From contig JAEXPS010000134.1 of NCBI GenBank assembly GCA_023438885.1, positions 1-44,116 on the forward strand: a DNA stretch of 44,116 nucleotides, written 5' to 3'. This DNA comes from Actinomycetes bacterium (GTDB lineage: Bacteria; Actinomycetota; Actinomycetes; Actinomycetales; Cellulomonadaceae). Made by a program: the position numbers and the translations under genes. Positions 33,400 through 43,181 of the stretch are shown here, piece by piece; within the stretch, counting starts at the first letter, position 1, and the number at the start of each line of letters is the position of its first letter. Under the pieces are notes generated by a model, which was not told the origin of the DNA, ran no database searches, and saw only the letters and a program-made list of their open reading frames with translations.

Positions 33400-33861
33400 T
33401 CAGAGCTCCCACTCGTTCGAAGCGCGGGGCCCTGGTCCCTGCCATGGCGTCAGCTCGATCGAGGCGACGCTGGCGGGGGCCACGATCACGATGACTTCGT
33501 CGTCGGACCGAGGATGGTGCACGTACAGAACCTGTGCTGGTTCCCGAATCCAGGTGAACGCCAACGCGAGCCGGCCGTCGAAGCGCACGAAGCCCGGCTG
33601 GCCGAGCGGGAAGTGATCTCCCCTCGGATCCGCGGGCTGGGCGAGGTCGGGTGGCACAGCAACGCCGAGTTCAGCGAGGTGGTCCAGTGCCCCAACGACA
33701 CTTCCGGCCACATAGGGCCCAAAGGGGGTCACGTGCTCGGGCTTGTGTCCGTCGACCTGCACGACGATGGTCGCCCAGACCCCGGCATCGTTTGTGCACC
33801 ACAGGGCTGCGGCCCCGGACCAAGTCGGCCGGGGAACGCCTTCGGCCGCGAACCAGAACAC
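33400..33861 (-). CDS. Hypothetical protein (153 aa)
   Basis: Unrecognised. Starts with GTG 33861 (GGAGAGGC upstream), 153 residues, Trp-rich, mainly beta, no membrane segment. Conspicuous pieces are ALWCTNDAGVWATIVVQVDG, the long loop PADPRGDHFPLGQPGFVRFDG and the tail PWQGPGPRASNEWEL. GC content looks lower than in neighbouring operons, and it lies between two copies of the SIP 3' end, which suggests an acquired cassette. Confidence 0.6.
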   Translation of the reverse strand: MFWFAAEGVPRPTWSGAAALWCTNDAGVWATIVVQVDGHKPEHVTPFGPYVAGSVVGALDHLAELGVAVPPDLAQPADPRGDHFPLGQPGFVRFDGRLALAFTWIREPAQVLYVHHPRSDDEVIVIVAPASVASIELTPWQGPGPRASNEWEL

Positions 33862-34071
33862 TGTGCCTCTCCTGCCCTCCGTCGTCTCTGGGCGAACCAG
33901 GCGTAGGTGTTCTGGTAGGTCGTCCTTGCCACAGCCGTGCCCCGCCGTCCCACAGACCGACGACCGTACCGTCGTCGGGCGGGCTGCGGCGCGTCGGCAC
34001 GAAAGCGGTGCTCGCTCTCGCCGACGTTTCCTGAGGAATCAGGCCCTGAGGAAGAGAGGTGTTGTCGCAAC
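33862..34071. other. Intergenic stretch without recognisable features
   Basis: No convincing coding frame, repeat or hairpin seen. Several frames are open but have shadow-like composition. It may hold the promoter of the leftward hypothetical gene. Confidence 0.4.
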
Positions 34072-34237
34072 TCAGAGGCCCAGCCCGATGAATGCCCAGC
34101 CACCGATCTTCGTCCAGAAGATGAACTCGTCGGACGGCCCCGAGCGCGGGTCCCAGACCCGCCAGCGGACGGACAGGTTCCACCACGTCTCTGGGCGGAG
34201 GAGCTGGAACAGTCCCCACCCTCCAAAGATGAGCCCC
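34072..34237 (-). pseudogene. Small DUF6199-like membrane protein, start codon not evident
   Basis: The minus-strand frame reads LIFGGWGLFQLLRPETWW and later WRVWDPRSGPSDEFIFWTKI, ending GGWAFIGLGL. This looks like the small DUF6199 group (two short membrane segments around a WxxxxxWRVxxPxxPS motif). No ATG, GTG or TTG with a ribosome site exists at the proper N-terminus; the open frame runs back into the SIP gene. Either a rare start (CTG at the GGAGGG stretch) is used or the 5' end was lost when the adjacent duplication formed. Confidence 0.4.
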
Positions 34238-34249
34238 CTTGAGGAATGC

Positions 34250-35171
34250 CTAGCCGCGCATTGCGACGCCCTTGCGCCAGTAGCCCATGAACGCCACCTG
34301 CGCGCGGTCGATGTGCAGGTCACGCACCAGGTGGCGGCGCAGCGTGGTCACTACGGCGCTCTCCCCCGCGATCCAGAAGTAGCTGTCCGCGTGGTTGGCG
34401 TGCGTGGGCAGGGGCTCGCCGAGCCCGGAGTAGCTCGGCGTCTCCCACAGCGGCTCGGCCGTCTCGACATCGCGGATGCGGCCGGGCGTAGCCCCGTTGT
34501 CCAGGTGGTCGAGCACCGCGGGCAGCAGCGCGGCGCCGTGCGGCCGGCCGTCCCGAGGCAGCCAGCGCACCGAGACACCGGCCGGTGCCGCGATCGGCAG
34601 CTCGTCGAAGGCCGTCGGCACCTCGATGAAGGCCACCCCCCGAAGCGACGGGTCCGCGTCCTCGAGGATCCGCGCGATCGCGGGCGCGGCGGTCTCGTCC
34701 CCGGCGAGCACCACCGTGCGCGCGTCGCCGGGCGCGTACTCGATCCCGGACGCCTCGGCGCGGCCACGGCGCGGGCCGACGAGCAGCACCTCGTCCCCCG
34801 GCACCGCCGCGGCGGCCCAGCGCGCGGCCGGCCCGGTGAGCCCCGGTGCGAGATGCAGCACGAAGTCGACGACCACCCGGGTGCCCCCGTCGTCCACCAG
34901 CAGCTTGCGGATCGAGTACGTCCGCATCGCGCCGCGCTCAGCCTCGGGGACCGCGAGCCAGGCGCCGTACCAGTCGTCGGCCCCGGCGAGGTCGGGTACC
35001 GCGCCGCCAGCGGGCGGCAGCACCAGCTTGATCCGCTGGTCGTAGACCTCGCCGACGTCGCCGAGGTCGTCGAGCCCTCCGCCGAAGGTCACGCGCGCGA
35101 ACGTCGGCGAGACGCGCGAGACGTCGAGCACCCGGGCGCGGGCGACGACGAAGGGCGAGGCCACCGCTGTG

Positions 35172-35182
<11 letters not shown>
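34250..35182 (-). CDS. Siderophore-interacting protein (FAD-binding ferric-siderophore reductase)
   Basis: A 310-residue flavoprotein that reduces ferric siderophores in the cytosol to release iron. The FAD motif RTYSIRK lies at 87-93. The SIP-family C-terminal domain has SYFWIAGESAVVTTLRRHLV and a C-terminal GYWRKG. Starts at ATG 35182, overlapping the ATPase gene by 11 bp, so it is the last gene of the iron operon. Its 3' end is duplicated at 33283-33385. Confidence 0.93.
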
Positions 35183-35968
<786 letters not shown>

Positions 35969-35972
<4 letters not shown>

Positions 35973-37036
35973 AGCGAGCCTCCCGAACGGTTGGTGCGCG
36001 CCAGCAGCACGACGAGGTACACCGCACCCAGCACGCCGGTGACCACGCCCACCGGATAGCGGTTGTCGAACGCGAACTGCCCGGCCAGGTCGCCGGCCAG
36101 CACCAGCAGCGCCCCGACGAGCGCGGACGGCACCAGCAGCGAGGCACCGGGGCCGACGATGCGGGCCGCGATCGGCCCGGCCATGAAGGCGACGAAGGCG
36201 ATGGGGCCGCTGGCGGCGGTGGCGAACGCCAGCAGGGCCACGGCGGCGACCAGGAGCAGCAGCCGGCTGGTGCGCACGCGCACCCCGAGCCCGGCGGCGG
36301 TCTCGTCGCCCAGCCGCAGCACCGACAGCGCTCGGCCCTGCGCCAGCAGCAGGGGCAGCAGGACGGCGCTGGCCAGGGCCAACGGCGCCACCCGTGGCCA
36401 AGACGCACCGTTGAGGCTGCCGGTGAGCCACTGCATCGCGGCCTGCAGGTCCCACGCGGCCGCCCGCGAGAGCACGTAGGAGACGAGGGAGTCGAGCATC
36501 GCCGCGACGCCGATGCCGATGAGGATCAGCCGGGTGCCGGCGAAGCCGCCCTTGTTGGACAGCAGGTAGATCACGGCCGCCGTAACGAGGGCGCCGGCCA
36601 GCGCGAGGAGGGAGACCGCGGTCTCGTCGAGCGCGAGCACCACGATCCCCAGCACGGCCGCGGCGCTGGCACCGGAGGTGATGCCGATGACGTCGGGCGC
36701 GGCGAGCGGGTTGCGCAGCATCGTCTGGAACGTGACGCCCGCCGCACCGAAGGCGAAGCCCGCGAGCAGGCCGAGCGTCACGCGCGGCAGCCGCAGCTCG
36801 CCGACCGTGAACGAGGCGCCGGGCACGTCCTGGCCCACGATCACGCGCCACACGTCACCGAGCCCGTAGAAGGTGTGGCCCACCATGAGGCTGACGACCG
36901 CGAGGACGAGGACCACCACCGCCAGCGCGGTGCAGACCAGCGCGCGCCGCCGGATCCGAGCGCGGCGGCCGGCAGCGATCGAGGGGACGGGTGCGACCGG
37001 GGCCGGAGCCCGGGAAGTCAGGGTCGCGGCGCTCAC
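35969..37036 (-). CDS. Iron chelate uptake ABC transporter permease (FecCD family, FepG-like)
   Basis: A 355-residue permease with about nine to ten membrane helices. The signatures are LRLPRVTLGLLAGFAFGAAG and NPLAAPDVIGITSGASAAAV. The ATPase-docking region is near LGDETAAGLGVRVR. GPIAFVAFMAGPIAARIVG is the usual FecCD motif. GTG 37036 overlaps the previous gene (GTGA). The N-terminus has a Pro/Ala-rich cytosolic leader of about 30 residues. Works with the next permease as a heterodimer. Confidence 0.93.
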
Positions 37037-38079
37037 AGCTCACGCACCCGCTGGCGCCGCACGATCCAGATGAACACCGGCGCGCCGACCACCGCCGTGA
37101 TGATGCCGACCTCGACCTCCGCCGGCCGGGCGACCACGCGCCCGACGACATCGGCCGCCACCAGCAGCGACGCTCCGCCCAGCGCCGTGAACGGCAGCAG
37201 CCAGCGGTGGTCCGGCCCGACGAGCAACCGGCAGATGTGCGGCACCACGAGCCCGACGAAGCCGATGGGCCCGGCGACGGCGGTGGCCGCACCGGCGAGC
37301 ACCACGGCACCGGCGGAGGCGATCGCGCGCGTGCGGCCCACGTGCTCGCCGAGCCCGGTGGCGACGTCGTCACCCAGGGCCAGGGAGTTCATGCCGCGCG
37401 AGCAGGCGAAGCAGACGAGCGCGCCCACCGCGAGCACCGGCGCCACCATCGCGATCCGGTCCCACGTGGCCCCGCCCACCCCGCCGATCTGCCAGAACCG
37501 GAAGGTGTTCAGCACGTCGACGCGAGGCAGCAGCACGGCGCTGACCAGCGAGGTCAGCGCCGCAGTGGTGGCGGCGCCCGCCAGCGCGAGCTTGAGCGGC
37601 GTGGCGCCGCCCCGGCCCAGCGAGCCGACGGCGTAGACGAAGACGGCCGCCGCCGCGGCACCGGCCACGGCGACCCCCATCGTCAGGTACGGATCGGCCA
37701 GCCCGAAGAACGCGATCCCCGTCACCACCGCGAGCGCGGCACCGCTCGAGACGCCAAGGATCCCCGGGTCGGCCAGCGGGTTGCGGGTCACCGCCTGCAT
37801 CGAGGCCCCGGACAGCGCCAACGCCGCCCCGACGAGCACCGCCAGCACCGTGCGCGGCAGCCGCTTGACCACGGCCGCCTGCGCCACGGTGCTCGTGTCG
37901 CCCCCGAGCGCGGCGACGATGTCGCCGAGGGAAACCTCGCGTGCCCCGAGTGCCACGGACAGCACCAGGAGCACGGCGAGCACACCGAGGCCGGCCGCCA
38001 GCCAGGCCAGCCGGGCAGCCACCGGCCGCCGGAGCGCGAGGGCGTCCGGCGGCGCGGCGACTGCGAGTGCCGTGCTCAC
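37033..38079 (-). CDS. Iron chelate uptake ABC transporter permease (FecCD family, FepD-like)
   Basis: A 348-residue FecCD permease. RLPRTVLAVLVGAALALSG, NPLADPGILGVSSGAALAVV and GPIGFVGLVVPHICRLLVGPDHR are the family blocks. I start at GTG 38079, which overlaps the binding-protein stop as GTGA; the longer open frame is only a shadow of the binding-protein gene. Confidence 0.93.
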   Translation of the reverse strand: MSTALAVAAPPDALALRRPVAARLAWLAAGLGVLAVLLVLSVALGAREVSLGDIVAALGGDTSTVAQAAVVKRLPRTVLAVLVGAALALSGASMQAVTRNPLADPGILGVSSGAALAVVTGIAFFGLADPYLTMGVAVAGAAAAAVFVYAVGSLGRGGATPLKLALAGAATTAALTSLVSAVLLPRVDVLNTFRFWQIGGVGGATWDRIAMVAPVLAVGALVCFACSRGMNSLALGDDVATGLGEHVGRTRAIASAGAVVLAGAATAVAGPIGFVGLVVPHICRLLVGPDHRWLLPFTALGGASLLVAADVVGRVVARPAEVEVGIITAVVGAPVFIWIVRRQRVREL

Positions 38080-39116
38080 CCCTGCTTGACCGCTCCCGCC
38101 AGCAGGGCGAAGTAGTCGTCGATGCCCCAGCCGATCGACAGCGGCGACGGGTTCGCCGAAGCCGCCAGCGGGGTGCTGTTCTGCAGGATCGCGATGGAGC
38201 CGTTGGCGATCGCGGGGATCTTCGAGAGCAGCGGGTCGGCCTGGAGCTGGCCGACGATCGCTCCGTCCGCCTCTCCGTAGGTGACGAAGACGTCGACATC
38301 GTCGAACCGGTCGACCTGCTCCGCGCTGATGGTGACGTAGAAGTCGTCGGTTCCGGCCGACTCCTCCTCGACCACCTGGGGCATGGGCAGGCCGATGCTC
38401 GCCAGGAAGCCGGGGCGGGTGTCGTGGCTGGTGTAGAAGCCGACCTGGCTGAAGTCCGCCGGGTCGAGGTAGGAGAACAGCACCTTCTTGCCCTCGAGCT
38501 CCGGATGGTTCGCCAGCGCCGCGTCCACCTGGCCGTGCAGGTCGTCGATCAGCGCGTCGCCCTCGTCGGCCAGCCCGAGCGCCGCGGAGTCCATCCGGAT
38601 CATGTCCTCGAGCGCGGTGCCCCATGCCACGTCGGGGTAGGCGACCACGGGAGCGATCTTCGAGAGGGTGTCGTACTCCTCCTGCGTGATGCCGGAGTAC
38701 GCGGCGAGGATCACGTCGGGGTTAGTGTCCGCCACGGCCTCGGCGTCGATGCCGTCGGTCTCCTCGAAGAGCACGGGGGTGGCCGCACCCAGCTCGGTCA
38801 GCTTGTCCTCCACCCACGGCAGCACGCCGTCGCCGTCGTCGTCCCCCCAGGTGGCCTTGCTCATGCCGACCGGCACGATGCCGAGGGCCAGCGGCACCTC
38901 GTGGTTCGCCCAGGCGACGGTCGCCACGCGCTCGGGCTTCTGCGTGATCGTCGTGGTGCCGTAGGCGTGCTCGATGGTCACCGGGAACGTGTCGCCGCCG
39001 GCGGCCGCGGGCGCGGCGCTCGTCGGTTCGTCGGCCGCACCGGACGACGAGCACGCGGCGAGAATCGCGACCAGAGCTGCGGCAGCGACCGCGGTGAAGG
39101 TGCGTGAGGAGCGCAA
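38076..39116 (-). CDS. Iron-siderophore ABC transporter substrate-binding lipoprotein
   Basis: Family 8-type (FepB/FhuD) binding protein of 346 residues. The signal peptide RTFTAVAAAALVAILAAC has the lipobox LAAC with Cys22. The mature domain carries ERVATVAWANHEVPLALG, NPDVILAAYSGITQEEYDTL and the C-terminal IGWGIDDYFALLAG. I favour the TTG at 39116 because GGAAGG lies six bases upstream; a TTG at 39161 would add 15 residues without a ribosome site. First gene of the operon, preceded by an IdeR-type box. The exact siderophore is unknown. Confidence 0.92.
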   Translation of the reverse strand: MRSSRTFTAVAAAALVAILAACSSSGAADEPTSAAPAAAGGDTFPVTIEHAYGTTTITQKPERVATVAWANHEVPLALGIVPVGMSKATWGDDDGDGVLPWVEDKLTELGAATPVLFEETDGIDAEAVADTNPDVILAAYSGITQEEYDTLSKIAPVVAYPDVAWGTALEDMIRMDSAALGLADEGDALIDDLHGQVDAALANHPELEGKKVLFSYLDPADFSQVGFYTSHDTRPGFLASIGLPMPQVVEEESAGTDDFYVTISAEQVDRFDDVDVFVTYGEADGAIVGQLQADPLLSKIPAIANGSIAILQNSTPLAASANPSPLSIGWGIDDYFALLAGAVKQG

Positions 39117-39167
39117 GGGAGTCCTTCCGAGGGTGCGGGCGCAACGCCCGGTGTTGACCAACCGGAC

Positions 39168-39186
39168 TAAGGTTAGCCAAACCTAA
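39168..39186 (-). promoter_or_regulatory. IdeR/DmdR-type iron box
   Basis: On the minus strand the 19 bases read TTAGGTTTGGCTAACCTTA, 17 of 19 identical to the consensus TTAGGTTAGGCTAACCTAA known for IdeR/DtxR-family repressors. It is 52 bases upstream of the binding-protein start, the right place to shut off the operon when iron is plentiful. Confidence 0.88.
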
Positions 39187-39226
39187 GGGCAATTACGCAA
39201 CACCCTTGTGACGGAAGTCCCCGGCG

Positions 39227-40216
39227 TCAGCCTCTCAGGGTGTGCTCCAGGAACGCGAGCTGCCGGGAGACGTGGTGGCCCTGGCCGCCCTCGTGGAGGT
39301 TGAAGGGGTAGACCTCGATGGCCGTGGCCGGCCGCACCGGCGCCTGGTCGCCGTAGTGGTTGTAGGCGGCGAACACCGTGGACGGCGGGCAGATCGTGTC
39401 GCGCAGCGCGGTGGAGAACAGCGCGGGGGCGGTGGCGCGCCGGGCCAGCGAGGCGACGTCGTGATACGCGAGCGTGCGAAAGACGCGGGCCTCGCCGTCC
39501 CGGTGCGACTGGAGATAGCGGACGATCTCGTAGTACGGCCGCTCGTCCGTCACGTCGACGGCGCGCCGGTAGTGCGAGAGGAACGGCACGTCCGGCATCA
39601 CCGCGGCGAGGTCGTCGGCCAGGCCCGCCGCCGCGAGCGCGAGGCCGCCGCCCTGCGAGACACCGGTGACCGCGACCTTCGCGGGGTCGACGAACGGCAG
39701 CGCCCGGACGGCGTCGACGGCGCGCACCGCGTCGGTCATCAGGCGGCGGTAGTAGTAGGTCGTCGGGTCCTCGATGCCGCGGGTCATGAAGCCGGGGTAC
39801 GACGACCCGGTGCCCGCCGGGTCCGCGGTGTCGCCGCCGTTCCCCCACGCCGAGCCCTGGCCGCGGGTGTCCATCACCAGGTGCGCGTAGCCGGCCGCGG
39901 CCCAGGTCAACCGGTCGATCGGCAGGCCACGGCCGCCGCCGTAGCCGAGGTACTCCACCACCGCCGGCAGCGGCCCGTCGGCGCGGGCCGGGCGCATCAA
40001 CCACGCCTTGACCGGGTGGCCGCCGAAGCCGGCGAAGGTGACGTCGAGGGTCTCGATCGCCGTCAGGCCAGTGGCGACGGGCTCCGCGCTCAGCGCGAGG
40101 TCGAAGGCCCGAGTCTCGGCCAGGGTCGCGGTCCAGAACTCGTCGAGGTCCGCCGGCTCGTCCAGGTCCGGCCGGTAGGTGCGGAGCTGGTCAAGCGGCA
40201 GGTCGTAGATGGCCAC
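39227..40216 (-). CDS. Acetylxylan esterase / cephalosporin-C deacetylase (CE7 family)
   Basis: A 329-residue CE7 esterase removing acetyl groups from xylo-oligosaccharides. The catalytic triad is visible: Ser187 in GVSQGGG, Asp273 in TALRDTICPPST, His308 in FNLHEGG. Family blocks MDTRGQGS and TYYYRRLMTDAVRAVD are intact. No signal peptide, so cytosolic, as CE7 enzymes usually are. It stands alone, 22 kb from the GH43 operon, but fits the same hemicellulose use. Confidence 0.93.
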   Translation of the reverse strand: MAIYDLPLDQLRTYRPDLDEPADLDEFWTATLAETRAFDLALSAEPVATGLTAIETLDVTFAGFGGHPVKAWLMRPARADGPLPAVVEYLGYGGGRGLPIDRLTWAAAGYAHLVMDTRGQGSAWGNGGDTADPAGTGSSYPGFMTRGIEDPTTYYYRRLMTDAVRAVDAVRALPFVDPAKVAVTGVSQGGGLALAAAGLADDLAAVMPDVPFLSHYRRAVDVTDERPYYEIVRYLQSHRDGEARVFRTLAYHDVASLARRATAPALFSTALRDTICPPSTVFAAYNHYGDQAPVRPATAIEVYPFNLHEGGQGHHVSRQLAFLEHTLRG

Positions 40217-40326
40217 GCGAGTGTTCCCTCGTCGTCGATGGGATGGACGCGCAGCACCCTAGTCGGGCCACGGCGCCCGTGGACGCAGCCCTGCAGCGGG
40301 CCGCCGCTTGTGGCAGGATCCGGCCC

Positions 40327-40779
40327 ATGGCCGGTGCCGCAGCCCACCTCCACGGCTGGGGATATCAGGGCCGGACGGTCGAGGACCTCGTCCAGTTCGC
40401 GCGCGCACACGACGTCACAACCGTGGTCGACATCCGCCTCACGCCCTTGTCACGCAAACGAGGGTTTTCTCGTCGAGCTCTCGAGTCGGCGCTGAGCGCG
40501 GCCGGGCTCGGTTACCTGCACCTGCCGGCGTTGGGCAACCCTCGAGACAACCGAGGCGCATTCGCACGTGTCCACACGGATGAGGGTGTGGAAGCGCGGT
40601 CGCGCTTCCTCAACGAGGTGCTCTCGGCTGAGAGCGCCCGCGAAGCTCTAGCGACCCTGCAGAATCTGGCCGAGTCTGTCGATGTCGTCGTTCTCTGCTT
40701 CGAGGCGGACGAGGACCTCTGCCACCGGCAGCTCGTCATCCGCGCGCTTGAGGCTCGGCTACAGCGAGCCGTCGCCTAG
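40327..40779 (+). CDS. DUF488 domain-containing protein
   Basis: A 150-residue DUF488 protein. The landmarks are HLHGWGYQGRTVEDLVQFAR, VVDIRLTPLSRKRGFSRRAL, LPALGNPRDNR and the Cys/His C-terminus LCFEADEDLCHRQLVIRAL. I start at ATG 40327; the upstream open frame has no ribosome site. Its TAG shares the bases CTAG with the TAG of the convergent gene. GC is lower here than in the neighbouring operons. DUF488 is widespread and its biochemical role is unknown; here it pairs with the adjacent gene. Confidence 0.85.
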   Translation: MAGAAAHLHGWGYQGRTVEDLVQFARAHDVTTVVDIRLTPLSRKRGFSRRALESALSAAGLGYLHLPALGNPRDNRGAFARVHTDEGVEARSRFLNEVLSAESAREALATLQNLAESVDVVVLCFEADEDLCHRQLVIRALEARLQRAVA

Positions 40780-41621
40780 AACTCGAACATCGGAGCCGGC
40801 CGGCTTCCGGCAGGCGGCCAGAACACTCCCAAGACAAGGAACGAACCCGGGTACTGATGCTGGTTGCCGACGAAGAAGTAGGTGTCGCGGGCAGGCGAGC
40901 ACAACTCATCGAAGAACCGCCTGCGGTGGAGGGCGATGGCCTCATCGGCCGATCGGTTCTGAAGGTTCCGTCGCGCCAGCCGGCCCGACTCCCAATCGAT
41001 CAGAGACTGCTTGTGGCCGCCGGAGCACTCTGAAGCCGCGCAGCGGTATCGGTAGGTCACGAGGAATGGAGTCTTCTCGAGCACCTCGCGTTCGGTGCCG
41101 AAGAGATCGACGTCAACATCGGTCGGCCCGCCCGCGCGAAACTCGGGGTTCGGTGCCACGTCCATCTTGATGTCGCGGGGCTTGATCAGCCCAAGCGAAG
41201 GAGCGGCTTGGCCCCTCTCTCGCGCCGCGCGTGTGAGGTCGCACGTCGTCGTCTCACCAGCGAGGGCTCCGACCAGCTCCCACCGGCGATGCCACGAGCC
41301 CCGGTCGGTGTCGACCGAAGGTCCGCGTACCAGCGTGTCCAGGCTCGGCCGGTAGGTCTCGGAACGCCGGTCCGACCCTTCTCGCCGCTGAGCACGCAAC
41401 CGCACGACGTCGTACTTGTGGAACTGCTGGTCCGGGGGCAGGCTCCGAAAGCCGACGGGGAAGAGGCGGACCCACTCCGGTTCTGCCGTGTCGAGACGCA
41501 CACCTGCGACGCACACCGATTCCCCGGACGTCTGCCCGATCACCGGATAGGCCTTCACCGTCACCAGCAACGTGATGACTTCCCAACCAGGGCGCTCCGG
41601 CACGACTGGCGTGTTCGCCAT
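40776..41621 (-). CDS. Uncharacterised protein, conserved partner of DUF488, with Cys/His cluster
   Basis: A 281-residue protein (up to 299 if the GTG at 41675 is used; neither start has a clear ribosome site). The N-terminal half has ITLLVTVKAYPVIGQTSGES, CVAGVRLDTAEPEWVRLFPV and FRSLPPDQQFHKYDVVRLRA, a pattern I have seen in uncharacterised proteins encoded next to DUF488. The C-terminal half has RYRCAASECSGGHKQSLIDW (C-x5-C-x3-H), a possible metal site, then FVGNQHQYPGSFLVLGVFWP. GC is 36 of 60 bases at 40861-40920, well below the surrounding genes. Function is unknown; a nucleic-acid or defence role is only a guess. Confidence 0.8.
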   Translation of the reverse strand: MANTPVVPERPGWEVITLLVTVKAYPVIGQTSGESVCVAGVRLDTAEPEWVRLFPVGFRSLPPDQQFHKYDVVRLRAQRREGSDRRSETYRPSLDTLVRGPSVDTDRGSWHRRWELVGALAGETTTCDLTRAARERGQAAPSLGLIKPRDIKMDVAPNPEFRAGGPTDVDVDLFGTEREVLEKTPFLVTYRYRCAASECSGGHKQSLIDWESGRLARRNLQNRSADEAIALHRRRFFDELCSPARDTYFFVGNQHQYPGSFLVLGVFWPPAGSRPAPMFEF

Positions 41622-41732
41622 AAGCGCGGCCCGAAGATCAAAGCCGGATCGAGAGCCCCCTACGCCCATGACCACGGATCGTCGCGCAGTCTGAGACCTA
41701 GCGTGGCGGTATCCGCAGCCGCAACCGGGTGA

Positions 41733-43118
41733 TTACCGAGCCAGGAACGCCAGCAGATCCAGCCGGGTCAGCACCCCGACGGGCCGCCCGTCGCCGACCA
41801 CCAGCAGGGCGTCAGCCTTCTCCAGCGCCATCCGGGCGGACTCCACCGACTCCCCCACCCCGACCAGCGGCAGCGGCGCCGACATGTGGCGGTCCACCCG
41901 GTCGGAGAGCTCGGCAGTGCCCGAGAACACCGCGTCCAGCAGCGCCCGCTCGGACACCGCGCCCACCACCTCGCCGATCGTCACCGGCGGTTCCGCGCCC
42001 ACCACCGGCATCTGGGACACCCCGTACTCGCGCAGGATCTCGATGGCGTCGCGCACCGACTCCGTCGGGTGGGTGTGGACCAGGTCGGGTAGGCCACCGG
42101 TCTTCGTCGTCAGCACGTCGGCGACCGTGGCGCCCTCCCCCGCGGCCAGAAAACCGTACGAGCGCATCCACGCGTCGTTGAAGATCTTCGAGAGATAGCC
42201 GCGGCCGCCGTCCGGCAGCAGCACGACGAACACCGCGGCTGCCGCCGCGGCCGGATCCTCCTGCTCCAGTCGCCGCGCGACCCGCAGCGCCGCTACCACG
42301 GCCATCCCGCTGGACCCGCCGACGAGCAGCCCCTCCTCCCGCGCCAGCCGGCGCGTCATGGCGAAGGAGTCCGCGTCGCTGACCGCGACGACCTCGTCGG
42401 GCACGCTCGGGTCGTAGGCCGACGGCCAGAAGTCCTCGCCCACGCCCTCGACGAGGTACGGGCGCCCGTCCCCGCCCGAGTAGACCGAGCCGGCGGGGTC
42501 GGCGCCGATCACCCGCACCGCCCAACCGGAGACCTCATGGAGGTAGCGACCCGTTCCGGTGATGGTGCCGCCGGTGCCGACACCGGCCACGAGGTGGGTC
42601 ACCTGACCGTCGGTATCGGCCCAGATCTCCGGGCCGGTGGTGGCGTAGTGCGCCGCGGGGCCGTGTGGGTTGGAGTACTGGTCGGGCTTCCACGCGCCGG
42701 GGATCTCGCGCACCAGCCGGTCGCTGACCGAGTAGTAGGAGTCGGGGTGGTCCGGTGGCACCGCGGTGGGCACCACCACCACCTCGGCGCCGTAGGCGCG
42801 CAGCACGTCGCGCTTGTCCTGGCTCACCTTGTCCGGGCAGACGAACACGCACCGGTACCCCTTGCGCTGCGCGACGAGCGCGAGGCCTACCCCCGTGTTG
42901 CCGCTGGTGGGCTCGACGATGGTGCCGCCGGGTCGCAGCAGGCCGGCTGCCTCGGCGGCCTCGACCATCTCGCCCGCGATGCGGTCCTTCACCGAACCGC
43001 CAGGGTTGAGGTACTCGACCTTGGCCAGCACCAGCGACGAGAGACCCTCGGTGACGGACCCCAGCCTGACCAGCGGCGTGTTCCCGACGAGGTCGGTGAC
43101 GTGCTCGGCGTACTTCAC
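41733..43118 (-). CDS. cbs: Cystathionine beta-synthase with tandem CBS domains
   Basis: A 461-residue PLP enzyme condensing serine and homocysteine to cystathionine. The PLP Lys44 lies in NPGGSVKDRIA. The substrate loop PTSGNTGVG and GVGTGGTITGTGRYL follow. After about 330 come two CBS domains (TVADVLTTKTGGLPDLVHTHP and PLPLVGVGESVESARMALEKA), which usually bind adenosyl ligands. No N-terminal heme domain. With the cystathionine gamma-synthase/lyase at 23284-24492 it gives a trans-sulfuration pair in one window. Confidence 0.94.
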   Translation of the reverse strand: MKYAEHVTDLVGNTPLVRLGSVTEGLSSLVLAKVEYLNPGGSVKDRIAGEMVEAAEAAGLLRPGGTIVEPTSGNTGVGLALVAQRKGYRCVFVCPDKVSQDKRDVLRAYGAEVVVVPTAVPPDHPDSYYSVSDRLVREIPGAWKPDQYSNPHGPAAHYATTGPEIWADTDGQVTHLVAGVGTGGTITGTGRYLHEVSGWAVRVIGADPAGSVYSGGDGRPYLVEGVGEDFWPSAYDPSVPDEVVAVSDADSFAMTRRLAREEGLLVGGSSGMAVVAALRVARRLEQEDPAAAAAAVFVVLLPDGGRGYLSKIFNDAWMRSYGFLAAGEGATVADVLTTKTGGLPDLVHTHPTESVRDAIEILREYGVSQMPVVGAEPPVTIGEVVGAVSERALLDAVFSGTAELSDRVDRHMSAPLPLVGVGESVESARMALEKADALLVVGDGRPVGVLTRLDLLAFLAR

Positions 43119-43181
43119 CGGCTCAGACTGCCACCCGCACCGCGCTCAGCCCTGCCGGGCGACGCGATCCGGGCGGGTGTG

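Noticed and set aside
33671..34226. Two overlapping leftward frames of 165 and 182 codons in the cassette
   Set aside because: Both are Arg/Gly-rich shadows without ribosome sites and conflict with the better-supported hypothetical gene and the DUF6199-like stretch.
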